This document shows, piece by piece, positions 1 through 8,643 of a stretch of 36,257 nucleotides of DNA (positions are counted from its first letter, which is position 1; every line of letters starts with the position of its first letter). A model generated the notes under the pieces. The model was not told the DNA's origin. It was given only the letters and a program-made list of their open reading frames with translations, and did no database searches. This DNA is from an uncultured Bacteroidia bacterium. Lineage in GTDB: Bacteria; Bacteroidota; Bacteroidia; Bacteroidales; Prolixibacteraceae. The stretch spans positions 1-36,257 of the forward strand of contig CAINLJ010000105.1 in NCBI GenBank assembly GCA_903850335.1, in the 5' to 3' direction. The position numbers and the translations under genes are program-made.

Positions 1-2
1 AG

Positions 3-75
<73 letters not shown>

Positions 76-155
76 ATATTTTCTAACTTCAAACCTTCCA
101 AACAATTCCCCTTATCCACTATTCATTAACAAATGTTCTTCCGGTAAAGCGGATG

Positions 156-163
156 CAAATATA
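156..163 (-). promoter_or_regulatory. -7 element of the tRNA-Gly promoter
   Basis: Read on the minus strand this is TATATTTG, an exact match to the Bacteroidota -7 consensus TAnnTTTG. It lies about 80 nt upstream of the mature tRNA 5' end, leaving a leader that RNase P would remove. No clear TTTG -33 element is visible at the expected distance. Confidence 0.5.
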
Positions 164-540
164 AAGGTTTTTTTTAACTAAGAAAATAGAAACGGTTATC
201 CCGAACTTATTATTTGAAAATTTTGTAATTCACAAAGATTTTTGAAGGTGAAATAATGCCAACAGTTTTACGAAAAGGGAAATTCAGGTTTCACTTTTAT
301 CGCGATTAATATAATGAGCCTCCTCATATACCTATTGAAACAGCCGACGGAGAATGCAAATTCTGGCTTAATCCAGTTAAATTGGCCAGTAATAGGAATT
401 TGACGCCATAAACAAATCGAAATATTGAGAAGTTGGTTTTTGATAACAATGTATTTTTGTACGCTAAATTTCAGGAATATCATGCATGAAGATAAAATAA
501 TCACGACATTATATTTTTCCCATGTCTTAGTTTAACAAGA
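164..540. other. Gene-free AT-rich spacer
   Basis: This stretch between the tRNA promoter and the rhamnosidase terminator is AT-rich and holds no frame that I recognise. A 78-codon minus-strand open frame (268-504) has an odd composition, no recognisable domain and no promoter or ribosome-binding context, and I do not call it. No repeat or RNA gene is evident. Confidence 0.5.
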
Positions 541-563
541 AAGGCCGCAGATTATGCGACCTT
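541..563 (-). terminator. Probable terminator of the rhamnosidase transcript
   Basis: On the minus strand AAGGTCGCA, loop TAATC and TGCGGCCTT form a 9-bp stem with one G-U pair, followed by TCTTGTT. It lies about 50 nt after the rhamnosidase stop codon. The T run is weak, so termination strength is uncertain. Confidence 0.6.
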
Positions 564-596
564 CCATTTTTAATTCCTTAATTCTTTCATTATTTT

Positions 597-623
597 CATT
601 TCTTTCATTTCTTTCATTTCTCC
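597..623. repeat. Period-9 microsatellite over the rhamnosidase stop
   Basis: The unit CATTTCTTT occurs three times in a row (597-605, 606-614, 615-623, last copy ending TCC), with degenerate units to the left. Because the period is three codons, the minus-strand frame reads TGA AAG AAA TGA AAG AAA TGA, so the stop codon is duplicated in tandem. Confidence 0.75.
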
Positions 624-3382
624 TTTTCAGCCACAACAGCAACAGCCGCCGAAAGCTCGGCTGCCGGATAACCGAAAACATACTTCCCACTCCCCAGTGT
701 CATCTGAAGATCATTGCTCTTTTGACTATAACTTCCCTTTAAAGCCTGACCGTTTTGCTGAACCTGATCCGCCTTTGCATAAGGTAAGATTACAGTAGCT
801 GTGGTATTTGCAGGAATTTCCACCTCATAGAAAAACTGACCGTTCTCAAACTTCCAGGATGATGAGATTTTTCCATAAAGTGTGACAATATCCGCACCTG
901 CATTTTTAAGTCCGCCACCAGGATGCGGAGCGAGGTAAAAATGCTTGTACCCCGGGTGATTCTCATTGATCGCAATACCGGCAACATGCTGATAAAGCCA
1001 CTCACCAATAGCACCATAGGCATAATGATTGAAACTGTTCATCCCTTTATCCTGGAAAGTACCATCGGGCTTCTGACCATCCCACCGTTCCCAGATCGTT
1101 GTGGCTCCCTGCAAAACAGGATATAACCACGATGGGTAGTTTTTATTATTTAACAACATAAAGGCCAGGTCATCACGCCCTATCTGCGAAAGAGTCTTGC
1201 ACAACAGCGGAGCACCAACAAACCCGGTTGTCAGATGCCTGAATTTCTCAACATCCTTTGCACAATAGACTGCAGCCTTTGCCGCTGTTTCAGGTGTTAA
1301 CAGATTAAAATAGAGTGCAAGTGCATAGGCAGTCTGTGTGTGGGATACAAGTCGTCCGTTGGGGGTGACAAATTCGCGGTTAAAAGATTCCTTTATGCCT
1401 GCTGCAAGAGTCTTATATTTTTGAACATCATCATTTTGTCCGATTATGGCTGCTATCCTGCTTAGCAAAGTCGTCGAATAGAAATAATATGCAGTAGCAA
1501 TCAGATCTTTTTCGGTTGTAGCCCCGGGGTAGTCCGAATGTGTTGTCGCGAATGCCAGCCAATCTCCGAAATGTGAATCGCCAATCCACAGATGGTCAGC
1601 CTGTGCCCGACTTGTCATGTATCCGACCCATGCCTTCATACTCGGATATTGTGTCTCCAGGATTCGTTTATCACCATAGGCCAGATAAACATTCCATGGA
1701 ACAATAACGGAAGCATCGGCCCATGCTGTTGCACCACCACCTCCATTTAAAACATCGGGTATAACGTGAGGTACCTTCCCGTCAGGAAGCTGGTCAGCAG
1801 TAAAATCGCCCATCCACTTGGTGTAAAATGCGGCGACATTGAAATTAAATGCGGCTGTGGTACTGAAGACCTGAGCATCGCCTGTCCAGCCCAGTCGTTC
1901 GTCACGTTGAGGACAATCTGTAGGAACATCGACAAAATTTCCCTTCTGTCCCCACTGGATATTATGTTGTAACTTATTAATCAGCGTGTCAGAGCAGGTG
2001 AAGTTTCCTGTCGGCTTGATGTCTGAATGGATCACGACACCTGTTATCTGATCCAGGGCAGGAGGTGTTGTCACCCCTTCAACCTTCAGAAACCTGAAAC
2101 CATGGAATGTGAAATGCGGTTCTAATGTTTCCGTGCCTTCACCTTTTAATATGAAGACATCTGTAGCTTTGGCATCACGAAGATTTTCTGTATAAATATT
2201 CCCATTCTTATCAAGAACCTCAGCGAACTTAAGAGTTATCTGATCGCCCTTTTTCCCCTGGGCTTTTAATCGGATCCATCCTACCATGTTCTGGCCCATG
2301 TCATAGACAATCTCGCCCTTTGGGGTGACAAATTGTCTGACAGGTTTTAACTCCTGGATTGCCTTCACAGGAACTCCATGAGGTGCAATCAATATATCAG
2401 TTGAATGATTGAAGGGGAGGGGATCGTTCCATTTTCCCATATCATAACCTGTTCTATCCCATCCCGTAAGTTCGAGACGGGCGTCGTATGTTTCACCATT
2501 ATAAATATCAGATCCCCGGATGGGGCCTTCTGTCGTTGCTTTCCAGCTTGTATCTGAACCAATCATTTCGATGGTTCCGTCTGTGAAAGTGATTTGCATC
2601 TGAAGTAGAAGTGCCAGTTGGTTACCATAATAGGCCCCTCTTTTCGACCATCCAAGGTTTCCTCTGTACCAACCGTCGCCCAGAACAACACCAATGGCAT
2701 TATTATCTTTTAGCAAGGAGGTTACATCATAGGTCTGATACTGTAACCGTTTATTGAAACTTGTCCAGCCCGGAGTAAAAAGATCGGTAGATACTTTTGC
2801 TCCGTTAAGATGGAGTTCATAAAATCCGAGTGATGTTGCATAAACGCGTGCGGACTTTACTTTTTTTGTCAGGGAGAATTCTTTTCTGAAATATTGCGAC
2901 GGTAATGATTCTTTAATCTCTTTTGGTTTACCGAATGTGATCCAGCTCGCTTTCCAATCTGATGGTTTAAGGATACCCATTTCCCAGAAAACAACCGGAC
3001 TCCAGGTTGTTGCCTTGTCTTTATTGTCCCACACACGAACCTGCCAGTAAACCCTTGAACCTGAAGTTAAAGCAGGCCCTTCGTAAACAACACTTACGGA
3101 CTGTGAACTGACCACTTTACCTGTTGACCAGATCAGCTTTCCCGAGTTAAGTTTTTCGGCTGATTCGGCTGCCCGAACTTCGTATGCAGTTTGTGCAACT
3201 CCATTATCGGTTGAAGTCATCTGCCAGCTTAATCTTGGCTTAGCAACATCTATCCCGACCGGATCGGTTTTGTATTCACAAATTAACTGTCCAACCTCGT
3301 TTTTCGCGAAAGCTGCAGAAACAATACCATTAAATAGAATAAGAATGGCGGTCATCTTCAAATAACTTTTGATTTTTTTCAC
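614..3382 (-). CDS. Secreted alpha-L-rhamnosidase, GH78 family
   Basis: This 922-residue protein hydrolyses terminal alpha-L-rhamnose from glycans or glycosides. A classical signal peptide (about residues 1-26, hydrophobic TAILILFNGIVSAAFA) predicts export to periplasm or surface. Order of domains as expected for GH78: N-terminal beta domains (about 35-450), including LGFYELHLNGAKV near 185-197, then an (alpha/alpha)6 barrel (about 455-805) and a C-terminal beta domain. The catalytic-region motifs are PTDCPQRDERLGWTGDAQ (487-504) and GATTIWERWDG (759-769); by family knowledge the acid and base glutamates sit in these segments, E495 and E765 being the likely residues. Length is normal for the family. 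It follows the sulfatase on the same strand with a 114-nt gap, so cotranscription is possible. No SusC/SusD pair lies nearby. The exact rhamnoside substrate cannot be read from sequence. Confidence 0.95.
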   Translation of the reverse strand: MKKIKSYLKMTAILILFNGIVSAAFAKNEVGQLICEYKTDPVGIDVAKPRLSWQMTSTDNGVAQTAYEVRAAESAEKLNSGKLIWSTGKVVSSQSVSVVYEGPALTSGSRVYWQVRVWDNKDKATTWSPVVFWEMGILKPSDWKASWITFGKPKEIKESLPSQYFRKEFSLTKKVKSARVYATSLGFYELHLNGAKVSTDLFTPGWTSFNKRLQYQTYDVTSLLKDNNAIGVVLGDGWYRGNLGWSKRGAYYGNQLALLLQMQITFTDGTIEMIGSDTSWKATTEGPIRGSDIYNGETYDARLELTGWDRTGYDMGKWNDPLPFNHSTDILIAPHGVPVKAIQELKPVRQFVTPKGEIVYDMGQNMVGWIRLKAQGKKGDQITLKFAEVLDKNGNIYTENLRDAKATDVFILKGEGTETLEPHFTFHGFRFLKVEGVTTPPALDQITGVVIHSDIKPTGNFTCSDTLINKLQHNIQWGQKGNFVDVPTDCPQRDERLGWTGDAQVFSTTAAFNFNVAAFYTKWMGDFTADQLPDGKVPHVIPDVLNGGGGATAWADASVIVPWNVYLAYGDKRILETQYPSMKAWVGYMTSRAQADHLWIGDSHFGDWLAFATTHSDYPGATTEKDLIATAYYFYSTTLLSRIAAIIGQNDDVQKYKTLAAGIKESFNREFVTPNGRLVSHTQTAYALALYFNLLTPETAAKAAVYCAKDVEKFRHLTTGFVGAPLLCKTLSQIGRDDLAFMLLNNKNYPSWLYPVLQGATTIWERWDGQKPDGTFQDKGMNSFNHYAYGAIGEWLYQHVAGIAINENHPGYKHFYLAPHPGGGLKNAGADIVTLYGKISSSWKFENGQFFYEVEIPANTTATVILPYAKADQVQQNGQALKGSYSQKSNDLQMTLGSGKYVFGYPAAELSAAVAVVAEKEK

Positions 3383-3496
3383 TTGAAAAGTAATTTTAGT
3401 TAAAATATTCCGGGTAAACTATGATTTTTAAAAATACATATACAATATTAAAGGACTATAATGATATTTCTCTTTTATTAGAATATATTTTCACAA

Positions 3497-5068
3497 TTAA
3501 TGGTTCTTCGACTCAGGCAAAAATGAATTTGTAACTTCATCCGAATCCATATACTTTATCCTCAGAGTATCAAGCTTTTGGTGAAGTGTTTTCCTGATAT
3601 CCGCATATACCGGATCGTTGTAGATATTTTTCATCTCGTGAGGATCTTTCTCAAGGTCGTATAATTCCCATTCATCAATGTCATAGTAGAAATGGATAAG
3701 TTTATATCGGTCGGTTCTTACCCCATAGTGACGTTTTACGGCATGAACCCCCGGATACTCAAAATAGTGGTAATAAATTGCATTCCTCCATTTTACGGAC
3801 TTTCCGCTTACTACCTCCCGGAACGATTCCCCTTGCATTTCTTTTGGTTCAGTTATACCGGCATAGTTCAGGAATGTCGGGGCATAATCCAGATTCAAAA
3901 CCATTTCTTTTACAACAGTACCAGGTTTTATTTCTTTTGGATATCTGATTAACAAGGGGGTTCGATACGATTCTTCATACATAAAACGTTTGTCAAACCA
4001 GCCATGCTCACCAAGGTAGAAACCCTGATCGGAGGTGTAAACGACAATTGTATTTCCAGTCAATCCGTTTTTATCAAGATAATCAAGGACTTCACCAACA
4101 CCATCATCGACCGACTGGATACATTTAAGGTAATCGCGCAGGTATCGCTGGTATTTCCATTTAGCAAGATCTTTTCCTTCAGGTTTGTTTTTAATGAATT
4201 CCTCATTTCGTTTGTCATAGGCGGAGCGCCAGGCTTTCCGCTGGTTTTCGTCCATCCGGAGGATATCAGGCATAAAGTTGGTTGGTTTACCGGAGTAGGG
4301 ATCATTTTCAAATTTCATGTCGTGCCCCCACATCATATCTTTGACGATTCCCATCTCCTGTGTATGGGCTGCGGTGCCTCGTCCGTTAAAGTCATCAAAA
4401 AAATTATCAGGAAAGGGGAAATCACGGTCTTCGAAAAGATTTAAATATTTCTCTTCCGGTAGCCAGTTACGATGAGGTGCTTTTTGATGATAGAGTAAAC
4501 AGAATGGTTTCGTTTTGTCCCGCTTATTTTTAAGCCAGTCGAGTGCAAATTTGGTCGTTAGGGTGGTTACATAGCCTGGAATTTGCTTTTTGACACCATT
4601 TTCGATAAAATCCGGATTATAATAGTCACCCTGTCCCGGCAGGACATTCGAATAATCGAAGCCCTGAGGAAGACCATCCAGATGTATCTTTCCGATCAGA
4701 GCAGTCTGATAACCATTTTGTTGAAGGATTTTAGGAAAACTTTGCTGATCCCAGTTGAAGCCTCCTACATTGTCGATTTTGCCGTTTAGGTGGCTGTATT
4801 TACCCGTTAACATTACTGCCCGGCTGGGGGCACAAATGGAATTGGTGACAAATGCCCTTGTAAAAATGGCTCCTTCTTTAGCTATCCTGTCAATATTTGG
4901 AGTTGAATTTAAACCATACCCATAAGCACTTATTGCTTGATAGCCATGATCATCACTCATAATAAACAAGATATTCGGACGATCAGGTTCAGTCATTTTG
5001 CCTGAGCTCTCTGGAATAGTCCCAGCCAGGGAGAATCCAAGTATTGCTCCAATTTTAAATTTATTCAT
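3497..5068 (-). CDS. Exported S1-family sulfatase
   Basis: A 523-residue arylsulfatase-superfamily enzyme that cleaves sulfate esters, most likely from carbohydrates given the rhamnosidase next door. The N terminus (about 1-24) resembles a weak signal peptide. The metal-site motif NILFIMSDDHG (32-42) precedes the sulfatase signature C79-A-P-S-R83, whose cysteine must be converted to formylglycine; activity therefore needs an anaerobic or aerobic maturase encoded elsewhere, none being visible here. Other family blocks are GKIHLDG near 126-132, FCLLYHQKAPHRNW and DQGFYLGEHGWFDKR. The size fits S1 carbohydrate sulfatases. It is the upstream gene of a probable two-gene minus-strand unit with the rhamnosidase, and is divergent from the isomerase across a 226-bp gap. 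The S1 subfamily and hence sulfate position are not assigned. Confidence 0.94.
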   Translation of the reverse strand: MNKFKIGAILGFSLAGTIPESSGKMTEPDRPNILFIMSDDHGYQAISAYGYGLNSTPNIDRIAKEGAIFTRAFVTNSICAPSRAVMLTGKYSHLNGKIDNVGGFNWDQQSFPKILQQNGYQTALIGKIHLDGLPQGFDYSNVLPGQGDYYNPDFIENGVKKQIPGYVTTLTTKFALDWLKNKRDKTKPFCLLYHQKAPHRNWLPEEKYLNLFEDRDFPFPDNFFDDFNGRGTAAHTQEMGIVKDMMWGHDMKFENDPYSGKPTNFMPDILRMDENQRKAWRSAYDKRNEEFIKNKPEGKDLAKWKYQRYLRDYLKCIQSVDDGVGEVLDYLDKNGLTGNTIVVYTSDQGFYLGEHGWFDKRFMYEESYRTPLLIRYPKEIKPGTVVKEMVLNLDYAPTFLNYAGITEPKEMQGESFREVVSGKSVKWRNAIYYHYFEYPGVHAVKRHYGVRTDRYKLIHFYYDIDEWELYDLEKDPHEMKNIYNDPVYADIRKTLHQKLDTLRIKYMDSDEVTNSFLPESKNH

Positions 5069-5228
5069 CGATGTATATTATTAATTTTTCCAAATATTAT
5101 TTTGATGCCGGATAACTTTAGTTTTTGTTCAAAAAGGGCAGACGTAAACTAAGGGTTAAACTTAATTAAATAAAAGTGAAAATTCATCGAAAAGAAGTCC
5201 GCAGATTTTTTTTAACGGATTATAACTC

Positions 5229-5236
5229 TAAATTTG
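5229..5236 (+). promoter_or_regulatory. -7 element upstream of the isomerase gene
   Basis: TAAATTTG matches the Bacteroidota TAnnTTTG box exactly and lies 58 nt before the isomerase start codon. Eighteen nucleotides upstream there is only a T run rather than a clear TTTG, so the -33 element is weak. Confidence 0.45.
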
Positions 5237-5294
5237 TCATATTGGTTATCAGTAAAAAAATAGTTGTACTACTCAATTTAAAATTTAGGTTAGA

Positions 5295-6167
5295 ATGAAA
5301 AAAGGATCAGTTAAGTCATTAGTAGCAATTGTATTAGTGGCGTGTTTTGTTGGTGGATTAACCCAGGTTGTCTTTGCAAAAGGTAAGAAGGACATATCAC
5401 TTCAGATGTATTCTCTTCGCGATGATCTTAAAAAGGATGTGAAGGGGACAATTGAAAAGATGGGCAAAATGGGATACACTTCACTTGAAGCTGCAGGTTT
5501 TGATAATGGTAAATTTTACGGCATGGAACCTGAAGCCTTTAAAGCGCTGATTGAAGCAAACGGAATGAAATTGATTAGTTCGCATGCCGGACCAAATTAT
5601 ACGGGTGATCAGGCCTCCTGGGATGCCGCAATGGCGTGGTGGGATTCGGCAATTGATGCTCACAAAAAAGCAGGGTGTTCATTTATCATCAAACCATCAA
5701 TGGGAGATTATCCTTATAAAAATCTTGAGTCATTAAAGAAAACCTGTGAATATTTCAACGCAATTGGTGAAAAATGTAATGCCAAAGGAATTCGTTTTGG
5801 CTATCATAATCACAATCATGAGTTTACCAAGATTACAGATAGTGATGAACTTGTTTATGACTACATGGTGAAGAATACGGATCCTAAAAAAGTTACCTTT
5901 GAGATGGATGTCTATTGGGTCACAAAGGGTGGACAAAAGCCGGTAGAATACTTTAAGAAGTACCCAAAGAGATTTGAGTTACTCCATATTAAGGATGAAA
6001 AAGAGATTGGAGCAAGCGGAGAGATAGATTTCAAAGAGATTTATGACAATAAATCAATTGCTGGCACCAAATTTGCAATCGTGGAAGTAGAAAGATATGA
6101 TTTTGAACCGTTGGTAAGTGTTCAGAAAAGTTTCGATTATCTGAATAAAGCGTCTTATGTGAAATGA
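5295..6167 (+). CDS. Exported sugar phosphate isomerase/epimerase-type TIM barrel
   Basis: A 290-residue protein of the xylose-isomerase-like TIM-barrel superfamily (AP endonuclease 2/IolE-type). Residues 1-28 form a clear signal peptide (SLVAIVLVACFVGGLTQVVFA), so it acts outside the cytoplasm. Family blocks are ISLQMYSLRDDLKKD (34-48), SSHAGP near 95-100, the metal-binding strand GYHNHNHEF, FEMDVYWVTKGG and LLHIKDE, which together supply the His/Glu/Asp metal site. Exported members are common in Bacteroidota glycan loci and some act on keto-sugars or epimerise free sugars; the substrate here is unknown and phosphate sugars are unlikely outside the cell. It is divergent from the sulfatase-rhamnosidase pair, which suggests, but does not prove, a shared role. 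Confidence 0.88.
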   Translation: MKKGSVKSLVAIVLVACFVGGLTQVVFAKGKKDISLQMYSLRDDLKKDVKGTIEKMGKMGYTSLEAAGFDNGKFYGMEPEAFKALIEANGMKLISSHAGPNYTGDQASWDAAMAWWDSAIDAHKKAGCSFIIKPSMGDYPYKNLESLKKTCEYFNAIGEKCNAKGIRFGYHNHNHEFTKITDSDELVYDYMVKNTDPKKVTFEMDVYWVTKGGQKPVEYFKKYPKRFELLHIKDEKEIGASGEIDFKEIYDNKSIAGTKFAIVEVERYDFEPLVSVQKSFDYLNKASYVK

Positions 6168-6181
6168 CCTTTGTATATTAA

Positions 6182-6226
6182 ATTTTAGTAGAAACTGTCC
6201 CTTTTCTGGATGGTTTCTGCTAAAAT
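6182..6226. terminator. Long hairpin after the isomerase gene
   Basis: ATTTTAGTAGAAAC (6182-6195) pairs with GTTTCTGCTAAAAT (6213-6226) as a 14-bp stem with one G-U pair and a 17-nt loop. It starts 14 nt after the isomerase stop codon and the A/T-rich arms give T runs in either direction, fitting a terminator. Confidence 0.7.
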
Positions 6227-6254
6227 ACAGGATGTTAAATCAAAAAATTAAGAT

Positions 6255-6659
6255 ATGCCCGAAAAAATAAATCTTACAGGACGTTGGCGTTTTACCGAGG
6301 ATTTTGGATTTGGCAAAGACAGCGGATATGCTGAGATTAGCCAGAGAGGAAAGCATCTGACAGGTGTTCTGCGTTTTTCGGAGCAGATTGATGGTGAGGA
6401 GACATTTATTGTCAAGCAGGAAGTCTCCGGAAAGATTAACGGTACAAGGATTGATCTCAAATCACATTCCTGTGAGATTCTGTTCAGCGATGAAGATATT
6501 ATTTACGAATTGGATACCTGGACCGGTGAGCTCCTTCCTAATGGAAAGATAACTGGTAACAGCAGGGATTCAGAAGGAACCGGTGGGTCCTTCACGATGG
6601 AACGTGAGAGTTATCAAATATCCGAATTGCCTGATGATCACCAGTTTGGTGTAAACTAA
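6255..6659 (+). CDS. Small beta-rich protein of unknown function
   Basis: A 134-residue protein that I do not recognise as a named family. It has no signal peptide or membrane segment, so it is probably cytoplasmic. The sequence shows an alternating pattern typical of a small lipocalin-like beta barrel: LTGRWRF (6-12), YAEISQRGKHLTGVL (24-38), VSGKINGTRIDL, GELLPNGKITGNS. It lies 28 nt downstream of the isomerase terminator hairpin and converges on the ABC-F gene. The middle of the TlpA-like lipoprotein at 25904-27142 shows the same G-W, Q-x-G-x-x-x-x-G pattern. The open frame is clean and sits in a real gene gap, so I regard it as a gene; function is open. Confidence 0.7.
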   Translation: MPEKINLTGRWRFTEDFGFGKDSGYAEISQRGKHLTGVLRFSEQIDGEETFIVKQEVSGKINGTRIDLKSHSCEILFSDEDIIYELDTWTGELLPNGKITGNSRDSEGTGGSFTMERESYQISELPDDHQFGVN

Positions 6660-6690
6660 TTGAAAAATCCGGGTGCATAAATCTGCGCAT

Positions 6691-8556
6691 TCAGGATGTT
6701 AGCTCACTCAACTCCAGCCAGCGCATCTCTTTCTCGTCCAAAAGTTCCCGGACCTCTCCATGTCGCTTTGATTTCTCAACCAGTTCTTCGGAAGTACAAT
6801 CACCTGAATTCATTGTTGATTCCAATAATTGTTTCTCCTCTTCAAGTAGCGAAATATCTTTTTCCAACTGATCAAGTTCACGTTTCTCATTGAAAGTAAG
6901 TTTTCTTACTCCCTCTTTAACTGCCTTAGGCTTTAGATCCTTTTCCCGTTTCTCCGGTATCCGCTGTTCTTTTTCCTGATCTTCCAGCCAATCCCTGTAG
7001 TCAGAATAATTCCCCGGGAAGTCTTTGATGTTTCCGTCACCCTCAAATACAAACAGATGATCAACGATCTTATCCATAAAAAACCTGTCGTGTGAAACTA
7101 CAATGGCACAACCCTGGAAATTACGAAGGTAGTCCTCCAGAACATTCAAGGTCATGATATCCAGATCGTTGGTTGGTTCATCAAGAATCAGAAAATTAGG
7201 ATTGCGCATAAGGACTGTGCACAAATAAAGTCTTCTCTTTTCACCCCCGCTTAGTTTGCCAACAAAGTTATATTGAGTGTCAGGTGGGAAAAGAAAATAA
7301 TTCAAAAATTGAGAAGCTGTCATCTTATTGCCGTTGCCAAGATCGACAACCTCAGCAATTTCTTTAATTACATCAATAACACGGTCGCCCGGTTTAAAAG
7401 TAATCCCGTCTTGCCGGTAGTAACCAAAGCTGATTGTCTCTCCAACGTCAATGGTGCCGCTATCCGGAGGGATTAAACCTGTCAGCATATTAAGGACAGT
7501 TGATTTGCCACTGCCATTTTTTCCGATGATACCAATCTTTTCGAGTCTGGCAAAGTTGTAGGAGAACTTGGCCAAAATAACAAGTTTGTCAAATGCCTTC
7601 GACAGATTCTTAACATTTAAAATCTTGCTGCCCAGTCTTTTCCCCTGTACTGTCAGTTCGACTTCATCGTCCTGACGGAATTGTGAAGCTTTCTCCTTCA
7701 GTTTGAAGGCATTCTCGGTTCTGTATTTGGATTTGTGTGTCCGGGCTTTGGGCATTCTTCTTAACCACTCGAGTTCGGTCCGGAAAAGATTCCTGGCGCG
7801 GTCTATTTCAGCGTTTAGCGACTGGATACGTTCATCCCTTTTCTCGACATAATATGAGTAGTTCCCTTTATATCGGAAGATTGCATTATCATCGAGTTCG
7901 ATAATTTCATTGCAGACACGATCCAGAAAATATCTGTCGTGTGTAACCATAAACAGTGTACATTTTGCTTTTTCGAGGTACTTCTCGAGCCATTCGATCA
8001 TTTCGAGGTCGAGGTGGTTTGTTGGTTCATCAAGAATCAGAAAATCTGGTTCATTGATAAGGATATGTGCAAGTGCGACTCTTTTCTTCTGTCCTCCCGA
8101 AAGAAATTTAATTTGCTGATTTACATTTGTGATTTTTAACTGGGTAAGAATCTGCTTGATACGCAACTCAAAATCCCAGGCATTGAGTACGTTCATTCGT
8201 TCGATTGCACTGTCAAGAAGCTTTGGATCATGATTCTCAAGAGCCAGTTCGTAGTTTTTTACAGTCTGAATTAATTCTCCGGTAGCATTGAAAGCAGCCT
8301 CAAGGATTGTATCTTCAGGATTCAGGTCCGGATTTTGACGAAGATAACCGATTGTCCCCGGGTTCATAAGCAATACTTTACCTGAGTCCGGAGTTTCGAG
8401 GCCTGAGATTATATCCATGAGAGTCGATTTCCCAGCCCCATTTTTAGCGATCATCGCCACTTTTTGCCCTTCCGAAACCGAGAAACTAATTCCTTCAAAT
8501 AAAATTAATTCGCCCCAATATTTTGAAAGATTATCAATTTGCAGATATGTGATCAT
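6691..8556 (-). CDS. uup: ABC-F ATPase, Uup-like
   Basis: A 621-residue soluble protein with two ABC ATPase domains and no membrane segments, the hallmark of ABC-F proteins that act on ribosomes or, for Uup, on ribosome and DNA-repair-linked processes. Domain 1 has Walker A AKNGAGKST (37-45), in which the usual first glycine is alanine, signature LSGGQKKR and Walker B LILDEPTNHLD. A linker with arginine/lysine-rich helices (about 240-290) follows. Domain 2 has GKNGSGKST, LSGGEKRR and LILDEPTNDLD. The C-terminal tail (about 555-621) is charged and predicted to be a coiled coil, as in Uup, which argues for Uup over EttA or antibiotic-resistance ABC-F proteins. The gene converges on the small protein to its left and is divergent from nth. 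Confidence 0.92.
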   Translation of the reverse strand: MITYLQIDNLSKYWGELILFEGISFSVSEGQKVAMIAKNGAGKSTLMDIISGLETPDSGKVLLMNPGTIGYLRQNPDLNPEDTILEAAFNATGELIQTVKNYELALENHDPKLLDSAIERMNVLNAWDFELRIKQILTQLKITNVNQQIKFLSGGQKKRVALAHILINEPDFLILDEPTNHLDLEMIEWLEKYLEKAKCTLFMVTHDRYFLDRVCNEIIELDDNAIFRYKGNYSYYVEKRDERIQSLNAEIDRARNLFRTELEWLRRMPKARTHKSKYRTENAFKLKEKASQFRQDDEVELTVQGKRLGSKILNVKNLSKAFDKLVILAKFSYNFARLEKIGIIGKNGSGKSTVLNMLTGLIPPDSGTIDVGETISFGYYRQDGITFKPGDRVIDVIKEIAEVVDLGNGNKMTASQFLNYFLFPPDTQYNFVGKLSGGEKRRLYLCTVLMRNPNFLILDEPTNDLDIMTLNVLEDYLRNFQGCAIVVSHDRFFMDKIVDHLFVFEGDGNIKDFPGNYSDYRDWLEDQEKEQRIPEKREKDLKPKAVKEGVRKLTFNEKRELDQLEKDISLLEEEKQLLESTMNSGDCTSEELVEKSKRHGEVRELLDEKEMRWLELSELTS

Positions 8557-8613
8557 AAAAAGTAAAAATTACGGTTGCGAAATTAGCATGAAATTCAACA
8601 ATAAATTTAATTG

Positions 8614-8621
8614 TAATTTTG
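8614..8621 (+). promoter_or_regulatory. -7 element upstream of nth
   Basis: TAATTTTG is an exact TAnnTTTG match ending 22 nt before the nth start codon. The short distance implies a very short leader, usual in this phylum. No convincing -33 TTTG is seen at 18 nt. Confidence 0.4.
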
Positions 8622-8643
8622 ACGATGGTTAAAAATTGTATTT

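Noticed and set aside
268-504. 78-codon open frame on the minus strand in the spacer next to the tRNA
   Set aside because: No family resemblance, odd residue content, no promoter or start context, and AT-rich spacer composition.
4004-4444. 146-codon frame on the plus strand
   Set aside because: It lies wholly inside the sulfatase gene on the other strand, where every motif of the family is conserved.
614-6167. Polysaccharide utilisation locus in the strict sense
   Set aside because: No SusC/SusD pair or dedicated regulator occurs in the window, so only a small enzyme cluster can be claimed.
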